A DNA stretch of 64,000 nucleotides from CAWIJJ01 sp963836425 (GTDB lineage: Bacteria; Acidobacteriota; Terriglobia; Bryobacterales; Bryobacteraceae): positions 124,001 through 188,000 of the forward strand of contig CAWIJJ010000012.1 of the NCBI GenBank assembly GCA_963836425.1, in the 5' to 3' direction. The notes beneath the pieces were generated by a model. The model had not been told where the DNA came from and did not search any database. It saw nothing but the letters and a program-made list of their open reading frames with translations. The translations under genes and the position numbers were made by a program. Of the stretch, positions 8,045 to 16,440 are shown in pieces; within the stretch, counting starts at the first letter, position 1; each line of letters begins with the position of its first letter.

Positions 8045-8870
8045 CCTTGCCCGTGGCCGCCCACTCCGTGCCCCGCTGCAGCGTGACCACGAAATCCACC
8101 GCGCTCATGCCGTTGATGTCGTGCCCCAGCGCGGTGTGGAAGATCCGGCCTTTGCCGAAACTGAGGGCCATCAGCATCGGCTCGTCGCGCCCGCTGCCGC
8201 GATTGTCGGGGTCGGAATAGCCGGTCGCCAGCACCGTCATATTTTTGCCCGGACCGCGCATCCGCCCGTACAATTCGTCGCCCTGGTGCATCCAGGAGGA
8301 GGGCAGTCCTTTCATGATGGGGTGACTGGCCTCGCGGGTGGTCATCAGGAACGGAACCCGGTTGCCGTGCGCGCCCGCATTGCCCGGCGAAGGATCGGAA
8401 ACCAGCTTGCCGTCCTTGAAATACCAGAAAGGCCCGGCTTTGTCGTTGCGCCCGCGCCATCCGCCGATCCCGATCATTTCGTTGAACGCCACCCAGTTCG
8501 GGAAGGCGTTATCCGCCGCATGGACGATCACGAGCCCGCCGCCGTCCTTCATGTACTGCTCAAAGGAGGTTTTGATGTCCTGGGTCCAGCGGTCGTCCGG
8601 GGCGTCGTAATTCATCACTATGGCCGCGTATTTCTTGAAGTCCGGCTTGAAGCTGCTGAAGTCGCCGCCCGCCGGGGGCGCCGTCACCACGTCCACCTGG
8701 AACAGGCCGGTCTCCTCGAGCTGCTTCTTGAGCACCGGCGTGGTCAACTGCCACTTGTGATATGGACCGCCGCTCTCGCCGTCCAGCAGCATCACGCGCA
8801 ACGGCGCGGCTGCGCACAGGGCCGTGCCCGCCGTCGAGAGCAGCACGATTCCGAGAAGAAGGTTCTTCAT
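7881..8870 (-). CDS. ThuA-domain protein with signal peptide
   Basis: A 329-residue exported protein of the ThuA (trehalose utilisation) class, a class I glutamine-amidotransferase-like fold found in many sugar-metabolism loci, with unproven biochemistry. Residues 1-19 are a signal peptide; the ThuA domain spans about 22-280 and includes GGGLVIVHAADNAFPNW and GKGRIFHTALGHD. The C-terminus ends in a Gly/Ala/Arg/Pro-rich tail like that in the neighbouring oxidoreductase. The ATG at 8870 overlaps the stop of the upstream Gfo/Idh/MocA gene by four bases, so the pair is co-translated. ThuA and Gfo/Idh proteins often sit together in Acidobacteriota and Planctomycetota, which suggests joint work on a sugar in the periplasm. 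Confidence 0.8.
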   Translation of the reverse strand: MKNLLLGIVLLSTAGTALCAAAPLRVMLLDGESGGPYHKWQLTTPVLKKQLEETGLFQVDVVTAPPAGGDFSSFKPDFKKYAAIVMNYDAPDDRWTQDIKTSFEQYMKDGGGLVIVHAADNAFPNWVAFNEMIGIGGWRGRNDKAGPFWYFKDGKLVSDPSPGNAGAHGNRVPFLMTTREASHPIMKGLPSSWMHQGDELYGRMRGPGKNMTVLATGYSDPDNRGSGRDEPMLMALSFGKGRIFHTALGHDINGMSAVDFVVTLQRGTEWAATGKVTQKVPQVFPTPNTVAYRSDFAAMDPGYKAGLNPLDAASNAAGRGGAPGRPPQK

Positions 8871-10393
8871 AATTTGAGTTCCCACCCTTTCCGAATATAA
8901 GGCTTGAGCATCCGGTTTGCCTCTTCGTTGTTGGTGAACCGGCCGGCCTTCGCGTCCCACTGGAGTTTGCCGGGGGTGCGCAGCGCGATCGCCCCCAGCA
9001 CCAGCCACTCGATGTACGGCGTGGCTACGCTGAATTCCGAGCAGGCCGGCTGCCCGCCTTTGCAGGCGCGCACCCAGTCCTGCTGATGGTTGACCGAGCG
9101 CGGCAGGATCTGGGGCGGCAGGTTGTACTCCTTCCAGCGCGAAGCCGGCAGCAGCCACACGCCTTCGCCGCGCGACGTGGTGGCCATGTAGCCTTTGTCG
9201 CCGAGGAAGAGGGCGCCGTTGCCGGGCACGCGATTCGGATCGGCCGGCGGACGCGCGCCCGCCGCGCCGCGCCCTGCCGCGGGGTTGCCCCGTGCGCCTC
9301 CGGCATTGGCGCGCCCCGCGCCGGCGGGTCCGCGACCACCGCGTCCGCCGAAGCTGTCCGGCGGCGCCGGACGCCCGCGCTCGGCCAGGTTGTTGCTGGG
9401 CGGCAGCAGCGGCTCGCCTTCTTCCATTCCCTCAGGCATGGGGGCATTGCCGCGCATGTTCTGGTAGAAATTGATAGCCACCGGCGGCATGGTGCCGCGC
9501 GCCGGAAACTCGAACCGGATGTGCGCCCGCGACGGCCAGTTCCACTGATTCCGACCTTCCACCGTGACTGCCTCCACGCTCGTCGGAGCCGTCAGTTGCA
9601 GCGCCAGGTGGGCCGGTCCCAGGATGTGGACGCCCCAGTCGCCCAGGGATCCGCCGGTTCCGAAATCGAGGAAGGCGCGCCACTGGTTCACCATCATGGG
9701 ATGGTACGGCCGCACCGCCGCCGTATTCAGCCACAAATCCCAGTCGAACTGTTCCGGAACCTTCTCCTCCGGGAGCGCCGATTGAAGGGCCGGGTCGCCG
9801 CCGTAAATCAGGCCCGTCCAGGCATGCACTTCCTGCACCGACCCGATTGCGCCGGACCACAGAATTTCCGCCGCCGTGCGCGTACCCTCGTGGGAATATC
9901 CCTGATTGCCCATCTGGGTGGCCACTTTGTATTTCGCCGCCGCGTCGTTGAGCAGCCGCGATTCCCACACCGTCCGGGTCAGGGGCTTCTCGCAATACAC
10001 GTGCTTGCCGTGCTGCATCGCGAACAGCGCAATGGGAGTGTGCCCGTGATCCGGAGTAGCGATCATCACCGCATCGATGTTCTTGCCCTCGGTCTCGATC
10101 ATCTTCCGGAAGTCTTTGTACTTCGCTGCCTTTTCATACTGGTTGAAAGAGGGCGCCGCTTTGTCGAAATTCGGATCGCACAGCGCGACGATGTTCTCCG
10201 TGGTGTTGACGCCGCGCAGAATCTGCGGACCGCGTGTGCCGAGCCCGATGGACGCAATGTTGAGCTTCTCGGTGTACGCCTTGAATCCGAGCGCGGTCAG
10301 CGACGGCACGCTGCCGAAGCCGCCCGCCGGCACAGCCCCCGCCAGGAGCGAGCCGAAAAAGAAATGCCGCCGCGAAAATGCATGCTGAGTCAT
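8867..10393 (-). CDS. Gfo/Idh/MocA family oxidoreductase, Tat-exported
   Basis: A 508-residue NAD(P)-type sugar oxidoreductase. The start MTQHAFSRRHFFFG at 10393 gives a twin-arginine signal with a hydrophobic core to about residue 35; an upstream ATG 18 codons earlier would bury it. The Rossmann part (about 45-170) has GLGTRG and the family motif YCEKPLTR, and the C-terminal alpha/beta domain follows. A Gly/Ala/Arg/Pro-rich insertion (about residues 345-395) interrupts the C-terminal domain and is unusual in composition. It is the first gene of a two-gene unit with the ThuA protein. The exact substrate is unknown; related exported enzymes act on glycosides or inositols. Confidence 0.85.
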   Translation of the reverse strand: MTQHAFSRRHFFFGSLLAGAVPAGGFGSVPSLTALGFKAYTEKLNIASIGLGTRGPQILRGVNTTENIVALCDPNFDKAAPSFNQYEKAAKYKDFRKMIETEGKNIDAVMIATPDHGHTPIALFAMQHGKHVYCEKPLTRTVWESRLLNDAAAKYKVATQMGNQGYSHEGTRTAAEILWSGAIGSVQEVHAWTGLIYGGDPALQSALPEEKVPEQFDWDLWLNTAAVRPYHPMMVNQWRAFLDFGTGGSLGDWGVHILGPAHLALQLTAPTSVEAVTVEGRNQWNWPSRAHIRFEFPARGTMPPVAINFYQNMRGNAPMPEGMEEGEPLLPPSNNLAERGRPAPPDSFGGRGGRGPAGAGRANAGGARGNPAAGRGAAGARPPADPNRVPGNGALFLGDKGYMATTSRGEGVWLLPASRWKEYNLPPQILPRSVNHQQDWVRACKGGQPACSEFSVATPYIEWLVLGAIALRTPGKLQWDAKAGRFTNNEEANRMLKPYIRKGWELKL

Positions 10394-10751
10394 TGCAAGT
10401 ACAGTATATATCCGATCGATTTTGCGCCTCCGAAAATCACTTTGCAAACGGGCGCGCTTGGGTTACCATTGCTGTGGAGCGTGTCGGCGAGCGGTGCCGG
10501 TCCACCTATTTTGATCCAACACTTCAAAATAGGGAGTCCGACTCGATCACAACGCGCTGGTGAGCAAGCTCCTGGCCGCAAGGCAAGGGAGAAGCCTGAA
10601 GGCGCTCGGAGGACGCCCACCCCGTTTACAAACGTGGGTCAAACGGGGGTCGGCACACTGCGGGCGGTACGCTCCATTACCTTCCTTCGAATCCCCGTAA
10701 TCGCACCTTGGCGGCGGGATTGCACTTCTCACCTGCGGAGGTATTTGAAAC
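10394..10751. other. Intergenic region between divergent genes
   Basis: About 360 bp between the Gfo/Idh gene and the small DUF1328 gene. TTGCAA at 10442-10447 and TACCAT at 10464-10469 with a 16-bp spacer could form a rightward promoter. The remainder contains short GC-rich inverted repeats around 10575-10660 that might form a structured leader, but I do not recognise a riboswitch or tRNA. A long frame antisense to the oxidoreductase that runs through here is not a gene. Confidence 0.35.
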
Positions 10752-10913
10752 ATGCTGTCGTATGCGTGGGTTTTCCTGGTGCTTGCGATCATCGCCGCCA
10801 TTTTTGGCTTCGGCGGAATCGCCGTGGCCGCCGCCGGTATCGCGAAAGTTCTGTTCTTCATCTTCCTCGCGCTCTTCGTTATCGGCCTGCTGACCGGCAG
10901 AAGGGCTGTATAA
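10752..10913 (+). CDS. DUF1328 small membrane protein
   Basis: A 53-residue protein starting MLSYAWVFLVLAIIAA and ending RRAV, with two hydrophobic helices separated by a short GFGGIA turn. This is the length, topology and wording of the DUF1328 (YtjA) family of tiny inner-membrane proteins of unknown function, widespread in proteobacteria and acidobacteria and often stress-related. A GGAGG lies about ten bases before the ATG. It is isolated: the nearest rightward gene is the Flp pilin gene 270 bp on. Confidence 0.85.
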   Translation: MLSYAWVFLVLAIIAAIFGFGGIAVAAAGIAKVLFFIFLALFVIGLLTGRRAV

Positions 10914-11183
10914 CAGCGCGGTTTGGAAGTCTCCGGCGCAACCGGGAAGCCGCGGCTCCAGCGGCGAGCCGCGCTCCCGGGCATGCCGGATTTCCGCTGC
11001 CGGCCTATGTCCCGCCTGATTGTTACTCTACGTCTTACTCCTTCCATTAACCGAAGTTATTAGCCTTTGGCTAACTGTCGCAACTCACGTACTAATCTTG
11101 CTACTAACCCCTTGCGGGACCTCTGGTACTCCGCTTTAATTGAAGAGCCGGGCGCCGGTTGGCGCGCGGCTTGGAGGCTAAAA

Positions 11184-11360
11184 ATGACACGTTGGTTTCC
11201 CGGTTTCTGGCACGACGATGCGGGCCAGGACCTGATCGAATACTCGCTCCTGCTCACGTTTTTCGGCCTCACGACTCTCTGGCTCGTCTACGGGAGCACC
11301 GACAGCATCCACCATTTCTGGACGACCACCAGCGAACTGCTGCGCAAAGGGAACAGCTAG
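11184..11360 (+). CDS. Flp/Fap-type pilin
   Basis: A 58-residue pilin-like protein. The segment DDAGQDLIEYSLLLTFFGL is the hallmark of Flp-family type IVb pilins: Gly-Gln-Asp followed by LIEYxLLL and a hydrophobic helix, with the prepilin peptidase site expected just before the helix. The ATG at 11184 has TTGGAGGCTAAAA in front of it; a longer frame starting at 11067 lacks a ribosome site. No prepilin peptidase or Tad ATPase genes lie nearby, so the assembly machinery must be encoded elsewhere or this is a stand-alone pilin copy. Flp pili mediate tight surface adherence. Confidence 0.85.
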   Translation: MTRWFPGFWHDDAGQDLIEYSLLLTFFGLTTLWLVYGSTDSIHHFWTTTSELLRKGNS

Positions 11361-11409
11361 CCGTCATCTCCGGTCGCGCCGCCCGGTAAAATAAGACGAT
11401 ACGGTTCCC

Positions 11410-12837
11410 ATGAAAATTCTCCGTTTCGTCCCGTTTTGCCTGTTCGCGCTGTCCGCCTCCGCCGGCAGTCTGGAATCCTTCATCGGGCCCGCCCAGGCCC
11501 TCCAGGGCGAATTCTCTTCCGAAGCGCTCATCCGTATAGCCGGCGCTCGCGAACTTGCGCCCGCCCGCCGCATGGAGCTGCTCGAACTCGCCTTCGATCG
11601 CGCCGGCGCAGCCCGCGAACCCTATAAGCGCCGCCCCATTGGACTGCGCGTGCAGGCGGCTTCCGGGTATGCGGGCAAAGTTTACCTCCAGGACATGGAC
11701 GCGCTTTCGTTGCGCCTGCGCGCCGTCGAAGCGATGCTGCCGCTCGACGCCGGGCGCGCCCGCGCCCTTTTCGGCCGCATCCCCCCCATCGTTCTCCCCC
11801 GGCTCAAGTGCCAGGATGCTTACGTTTACGACGTCAGCCGCTTCTATGACGTGCTGGCGGAGCTGACCGGGCCCGAGCCCGGCAAACTGCTCGAGCGCTA
11901 TGCCGCCGTCACCGCGCCCGAACAGGCGGGGCCCATGGCGCGGCTGATTGCCGCCTCCGGCCTTCCCGATGCCGAATTTTCCGCCGTCCTCTCGGTCTAC
12001 TCGAAAGCCCTCGGCCGGATCGAAGCGAGCGACCGCGCTTTCAGCTCCGCGCGGCTGCTCGGCCGGGATATCCAGGCCCTTGCGGCCGAATGCGCGCGGC
12101 GCAAAATCCCGGCTCTCGGGCTGCTCGAAAATTACCGCGTCTACCTGGTCATCCACCTCTCCTCGGAACGGTGCGCCGATGACGAAACCCTGGGCGGGGT
12201 TGCCGTTTTCATGAGCACTCCGACGGCTGCCGACCTGGATGCCGTGGACATGGCGAACTTCTTCAACAAGAATCTCCGGCAGGATCCGCTGAAGCCCATC
12301 GAAGAATCCGATTCCACGCCCACCCGCCTGGAAGGCACGGCCGCGATGCCGCGCCTGTGCGAGAGCGCCGGATGCCGCGCCTTTGCGGCGGAGTATAAGA
12401 AGCTGCTGCTCGGCGCGAACGGGCAGCCGGTTCCGGCGGCGGCGCGCGAAACGACGGAGTGGGCCACCCAACTTCGCGCCGCCCTGTCATCCTTGCCGGC
12501 GTGGAAGCCCGAAACGGGCGAGGATCCCGGGTTTCAGTTCCTCGAAAAGGCGTCCGCGTACTCGCAACTGGTCGGCATCGCTCCCGCCGGTGAAACCCGT
12601 GACCTGGTGCTCCACGGCCTGCTGGACTTCCTTGAAAAGAATCCCCTGCGGGACAGCCGCCCCGCCGAGTGGTTTCTGCCCGTCAACGCGCTGATTGGAC
12701 GCACGACGCTCGACCCCGCCGGTCTCGCCGGCATCGCCGAGGCCATGCGGAAGAGTCCCGACCCCGTTATCGCTTTGTTTGCCGGCCTCGAACAGGCCGC
12801 GCCGCGCTCCCCGGACCGGATTCTTCCGCTGCTATAG
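11410..12837 (+). CDS. Hypothetical exported helical protein
   Basis: A 475-residue protein with a clean signal peptide (residues 1-18, ending SASA). The rest is Ala/Leu/Arg-rich and helical, with a pattern suggestive of helical-repeat solenoids, but I recognise no named family or catalytic motif. A possible -10 box TAAAAT at 11387-11392 would give a leader of about ten bases. Its last codons overlap the convergent ABC-2 permease gene by six bases (12832-12837). Its place after the pilin gene is not enough to link it to pili. Confidence 0.65.
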   Translation: MKILRFVPFCLFALSASAGSLESFIGPAQALQGEFSSEALIRIAGARELAPARRMELLELAFDRAGAAREPYKRRPIGLRVQAASGYAGKVYLQDMDALSLRLRAVEAMLPLDAGRARALFGRIPPIVLPRLKCQDAYVYDVSRFYDVLAELTGPEPGKLLERYAAVTAPEQAGPMARLIAASGLPDAEFSAVLSVYSKALGRIEASDRAFSSARLLGRDIQALAAECARRKIPALGLLENYRVYLVIHLSSERCADDETLGGVAVFMSTPTAADLDAVDMANFFNKNLRQDPLKPIEESDSTPTRLEGTAAMPRLCESAGCRAFAAEYKKLLLGANGQPVPAAARETTEWATQLRAALSSLPAWKPETGEDPGFQFLEKASAYSQLVGIAPAGETRDLVLHGLLDFLEKNPLRDSRPAEWFLPVNALIGRTTLDPAGLAGIAEAMRKSPDPVIALFAGLEQAAPRSPDRILPLL

Positions 12838-13638
12838 GACGTCGGCGAAGCCGCGCTTCATGTGCCGGAAAAACAGCCCGCCGGCCACGAACGAGACGGC
12901 GCCGAACGCCACCCCGATCCCCAGGTCACGGAAATCGGGCACGCCGGTGCCCAGCAGCACGGACCGGTATCCGCGCACCAGGTAGTGCAGCGGGTTGGCC
13001 GCGAAAAGGAACCGGCCCCAGCTCGGGTAGTTGCTCGCGTCCACGAACACCGGCGTCACCCAGAACCAGAACGTCAGCATCACGCTGACGAACTGCGCCG
13101 TATCGCGCAGGAACACATGCAGGCTGGCCACCACCCAGCCGAGGCCGATCGCGAACAGCCCGATCGCCACCGTGTAGAGCGGCAGCAGCGGCAGGAATGC
13201 GCTGATCTGGTTCATCCACACGCCGGTAGCGGCCACCATCAGGAGCACCGCGAGAAAGTGGCCGACAAGCGTTGAAAGAAAAACCGATACGGGCACGATT
13301 TCGGCCGGGAATACGGTCTTGGTGATGAGGCCCGCCTGGTCCAGCAGGCTCGTCGCGGACCGCTGCACAGTCTCGCTGAACAGCAGCCAGGGCAGCATGC
13401 CGGCGAAAAGGAAGAGGGGATAATTGCGGACTCCCTTGGGCGGCGGCGTCTTCATCACGATCTGGAAAACGAAGGTCCAGCTCGCCAGGAGCACGAGCGG
13501 ATGGATCACGCCCCAGATCCAGCCCATGGCGGAACCTACGAAACGCTGGTCGAAATCGCGCCGCACCAGTTGGAAAAGAAGGCCCCGCCGTTCAACCAGA
13601 TTCCGTAGAAATAGCGTGCCGGGAAGTCGCTTGGCCAC
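12832..13638 (-). CDS. ABC-2 type polysaccharide export permease
   Basis: A 268-residue membrane protein of the Wzm/TagG/KpsM class, the permease half of ABC exporters for O-antigen, teichoic acid or capsule chains. It has an amphipathic N-terminus with RRDFDQRFVGSAMGWIW, about six membrane helices, and the usual central phrase on a cytoplasmic/periplasmic loop (FLRDTAQFVSVMLTFWFWVTP, residues 175-195). The start is GTG at 13638. The matching ATPase normally lies next door but is absent here, and neighbours are convergent or divergent. It is therefore an orphan in this window, possibly separated from a glycan locus by rearrangement. Confidence 0.85.
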   Translation of the reverse strand: MAKRLPGTLFLRNLVERRGLLFQLVRRDFDQRFVGSAMGWIWGVIHPLVLLASWTFVFQIVMKTPPPKGVRNYPLFLFAGMLPWLLFSETVQRSATSLLDQAGLITKTVFPAEIVPVSVFLSTLVGHFLAVLLMVAATGVWMNQISAFLPLLPLYTVAIGLFAIGLGWVVASLHVFLRDTAQFVSVMLTFWFWVTPVFVDASNYPSWGRFLFAANPLHYLVRGYRSVLLGTGVPDFRDLGIGVAFGAVSFVAGGLFFRHMKRGFADVL

Positions 13639-13681
13639 AGTAGAACTAATTCTATCAATAACTTGCGGCGACCGAGCGGGC

Positions 13682-13710
13682 TTGACAACAGTGTGTTTGG
13701 GTTGTTACAG
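13682..13710 (+). promoter_or_regulatory. Sigma-70-type promoter for the M23 peptidase gene
   Basis: TTGACA at 13682-13687 is a perfect -35 box; TTACAG at 13705-13710 sits 17 bp further as a weaker -10. The predicted transcript would have a leader of about 90 bases before the ATG at 13809. Confidence 0.55.
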
Positions 13711-13808
13711 TTCTGGTTTCGCCAATTGTTGTGTTGCAAATAGCCCCGCCGGGCTTCGAGAATGCCAGACGGTATTCCGAATCCAAACAGGTCCGGCCGA
13801 AGGAGACT

Positions 13809-14702
13809 ATGAAGCAAGAATACTTTGTCCTGGTCCTGGCACACTCGCTCCGCGGGAGGTTGCGGCGTGTTCACATTCCTCATCAGGCGGTTTACGCCAT
13901 CCTGGTACTCGCACTTCTCGGTTGCTTCTCCGTCTTCGGTTTCGTGGCCAGCTACGGCCGCATGTTGAGCAAGGTGGCCAACTATAACGCGTTAAGAAGG
14001 GAAGCGGAAAATCTTCGAACCAGCTATGACAAGCTGGAGAAGCAGGTCAGCGAAACCAACAAAGAGCTGGCCACGCTTCAGCTCTATGCCAAACAGGTGA
14101 ACATGGCGTTCGGCATCAAGCGGACGCTTGAAGGGCCGAGCGATATCGGCGCGGAAGGCGCGCTGATTCCCACCTTCGCCGAAAGCGTGCAGGACTACGA
14201 CTTTCTGAAAACCGGCCGCGCCGTGGCTTTGGCCTCGCGCGGTTCCCTCCGCCTCCAGCGTAACTCCGAAAAGCCAAGCCTCTGGCCGGTAGACGGCGCC
14301 CTGATGCGTAGCGCCTTCGGCCACCGCACGGACCCCTTCTCGGGTGAGGGCGCGTTCCACACCGGAGTCGATATCAGCGCTCCTACGGGAACCCCGGTAC
14401 ACGCCACTGCGGGCGGCACCGTCATCAACGCGGATTGGGAGAACGGCTACGGCCGGCTGGTGGTGATCGAACACGGAGGCGGGCTCCAGACTTACTACGC
14501 GCACCTTTCAAAGTTCAGCGTGAAGACCGGGCAGGAAGTTCGCCGCGGCGACCAGGTCGGCCTGGTGGGCACCTCCGGCCGCACCACCGCCGCCCACCTG
14601 CACTACGAAGTGCGAATCGGCGGCAACCCGACCAATCCTTATATCTATCTGCGAACCGCGCAGATGTATCAGAAACCCACGTCCCCGGGCGGCCCGTTCT
14701 AA
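13809..14702 (+). CDS. M23 (LytM-type) metallopeptidase, membrane anchored
   Basis: A 297-residue cell-wall endopeptidase. A basic N-terminus and one membrane helix (about residues 28-50) anchor it, a coiled-coil-like segment (60-100, KLEKQVSETNKELATLQ) follows, and the LytM domain occupies about 165-285. The zinc site is complete: His and Asp in HTGVDISAPTGTPV and the HLH of AAHLHYEV, so the enzyme should be active on peptidoglycan crosslinks. The ATG at 13809 has GAAGGAG just upstream. Coiled coil plus LytM is the design of division- or elongation-linked peptidases. The promoter at 13682-13710 points at this gene alone. Confidence 0.88.
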   Translation: MKQEYFVLVLAHSLRGRLRRVHIPHQAVYAILVLALLGCFSVFGFVASYGRMLSKVANYNALRREAENLRTSYDKLEKQVSETNKELATLQLYAKQVNMAFGIKRTLEGPSDIGAEGALIPTFAESVQDYDFLKTGRAVALASRGSLRLQRNSEKPSLWPVDGALMRSAFGHRTDPFSGEGAFHTGVDISAPTGTPVHATAGGTVINADWENGYGRLVVIEHGGGLQTYYAHLSKFSVKTGQEVRRGDQVGLVGTSGRTTAAHLHYEVRIGGNPTNPYIYLRTAQMYQKPTSPGGPF

Positions 14703-14794
14703 ACGGAATCACGGGGCGGCGACCGCCGTCCCGTTCGTTTCCCCACACTTTCCCGTTCGCACCTCCGAGTTTTGCGATAAGATTAGCCCCCAGT

Positions 14795-15824
14795 ATGAAC
14801 GCGACCGCACTCCGTCTGTCTGCGATCCCCCTGGGAGCCCTGCTGCTTATGTCGGCTTATACGAGAACGGACTCCGTGTCCGTCATGACCGATACCGCCA
14901 ACCGTTTGCTTGCCTCCCTCACGCCGGAACAGAAAGCGCAGGCCACATTTCCGTTCGCCGACGCGGAGCGCTACCGCTGGTTCTACGTGCCGATCGAGCG
15001 CAAAGGCTTGCCCCTGCGCGCCATGTCGCCCTTCCAGAAGCACCTTGCCAGCGCGCTGCTGAGCGCCGGTTTGAGCCAGACCGGCTATATCAAAGCCGTC
15101 TCCATCATGAGCCTGGAAGATGTCCTTCGCATTATGGAGAAGGATGACGGAGAGCGCCGCAACCCGGAGAAATACTATTTCTCGATCTTCGGCACGCCTT
15201 CGGAAACCGGCGACTGGGGTTACCGGGTGGAGGGTCACCACCTCAGCCAGAACTACACCATCGCCAACGGAAAGGTGGTGAGCGGACCGGCTTTCTACGG
15301 CACCAACCCCGCCGAAGTCCGCGAAGGGCCGCGCGCCGGCCTGCGTGTCCTCGCCGCCGAAGAGGATCTCGGCCGCGACCTGCTTTCCGCCCTGGATGAC
15401 GGGCAGAGGAAGATCGCCATCGTCGATCCGAAGGCGTACAACGATATCCTCAGCACCAACAGCCGCGCCGCCGCCCTCAAAGGGCCAGCCCTCCGGACTT
15501 TCCGCCACCCAGATGAACGCGAAACAGGTGGAGCGCCTCAACGCCCTGCTCGACGAGTACGTGCACAACGTGCCCGATCAGCTGGCGGCCGTGCGGCAGG
15601 ACGAAATCCGGAAGGCGGGGAAGGACATTTTCTTCGCCTGGGCCGGAGGCCCCAACCGCCGCGATCCCCACTACTACCGAATCCAATCGCCGCTATTCCT
15701 GATCGAGTACGACAACACCCAGAACGGCGCGAACCATATCCACTCGGTCTGGCGCGACCTCAACGGCGATTTCGGCGAAGACATTCTGAAAGAGCACTAC
15801 GAGCAGAGCCACAAGAAGCAGTAA
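14795..15824 (+). pseudogene. DUF3500 family protein, interrupted by a one-base frameshift
   Basis: The gene encodes a DUF3500 protein of about 342 residues with a signal-like N-terminus. The first 228 residues read in one frame (for example LLSAGLSQTGYIKAVSIMSL, and GTNPAEVREGPR), and the family C-terminus (ALLDEYVHNVP, FAWAGGPNR, IEYDNTQNGANHIHSVW) continues in the next. The switch falls in AAAGGG at 15479-15484, where removing one base restores LKGQPSG. Both halves are well conserved, so a sequencing indel is more likely than decay. DUF3500 proteins are exported and often occur in acidobacteria and planctomycetes; their chemistry is unknown. TAAGAT at 14777-14782 may be a -10 box. Confidence 0.8.
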
Positions 15825-15827
15825 GAG

Positions 15828-16376
15828 TCACGAGCCCGGCAGCCGAATGAACAAACGGCGAAGCAGGATGATGCCAATGATCAAATTGAGCGGGGCCGTC
15901 AGCGCGCCGGGGAAGTAAGCTTGCCGTGCCACACAAAGCACGAGATGGCCGGCCCCGTTTCCGACGCCGCCAGCGAGTGCGTAGAAGAGCACGATGACAT
16001 AGGCCACAGCGATCCCACGATAAACGCCAGCAGCGGCCAACGTGAAGAGCGCCAACCAGATCAAGTTGAAAGTGACGAACGTCGCATCGCTCCACTGGCG
16101 GCCAAGCAAGGCCGGGAATTCTCTCTGGAAGCCGGTGCGGTATTCTTCGCAAAAGTGCAGGCATTGAACCGCGATGCCGATCAAGTACACCGGGAGAATC
16201 GCTGTCGGATCGCTGCGCCACCGGCCGAACGCCCACACTCCCCAAGCGACGATCAGACCGATTCCCAACAGACCCGCCGCAGGTCCCATGAAGATCGCTT
16301 GGAATACCACCAGGGCAGCTACGAGAATCGCTGCGAACAGCCTGTCACGTAGACGAATGTGAAGGCTGCCGGTCAT
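15828..16376 (-). CDS. HXXEE domain membrane protein
   Basis: A 182-residue membrane protein with about five helices. Helix 3 carries HFCEE (near residues 75-79), matching the HXXEE motif that names the family, and a conserved-looking GNGAGHL lies near residue 143. The motif may bind metal or act catalytically within the membrane, but no function is established. It converges on the DUF3500 gene with only three bases between the two stops. It starts at the ATG at 16376; the next genes to its right run leftward but lie beyond a 64-bp gap. Confidence 0.75.
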   Translation of the reverse strand: MTGSLHIRLRDRLFAAILVAALVVFQAIFMGPAAGLLGIGLIVAWGVWAFGRWRSDPTAILPVYLIGIAVQCLHFCEEYRTGFQREFPALLGRQWSDATFVTFNLIWLALFTLAAAGVYRGIAVAYVIVLFYALAGGVGNGAGHLVLCVARQAYFPGALTAPLNLIIGIILLRRLFIRLPGS

Positions 16377-16440
16377 TGGATTTGACGGTAGCAGAATCCG
16401 AACGGCGGCGTCAGGGATTATAGTTTCGCGCGGACGTCGC

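Noticed and set aside
10680..10710. TTCGAATCC-like stretch considered as the T-arm of a tRNA
   Set aside because: The surrounding bases do not form acceptor, D or anticodon stems.
9086..11050. 654-codon rightward frame
   Set aside because: It lies antisense to the Gfo/Idh/MocA gene, is Arg/His-rich and lacks any fold; typical GC-driven shadow.
11184..11360. Pilin gene taken as part of a Tad secretion locus
   Set aside because: No prepilin peptidase, ATPase or secretin genes occur on either side.
12832..14702. Cell-envelope export operon joining the ABC-2 permease and the M23 peptidase
   Set aside because: The genes are divergent with a promoter between them and the exporter ATPase is absent.
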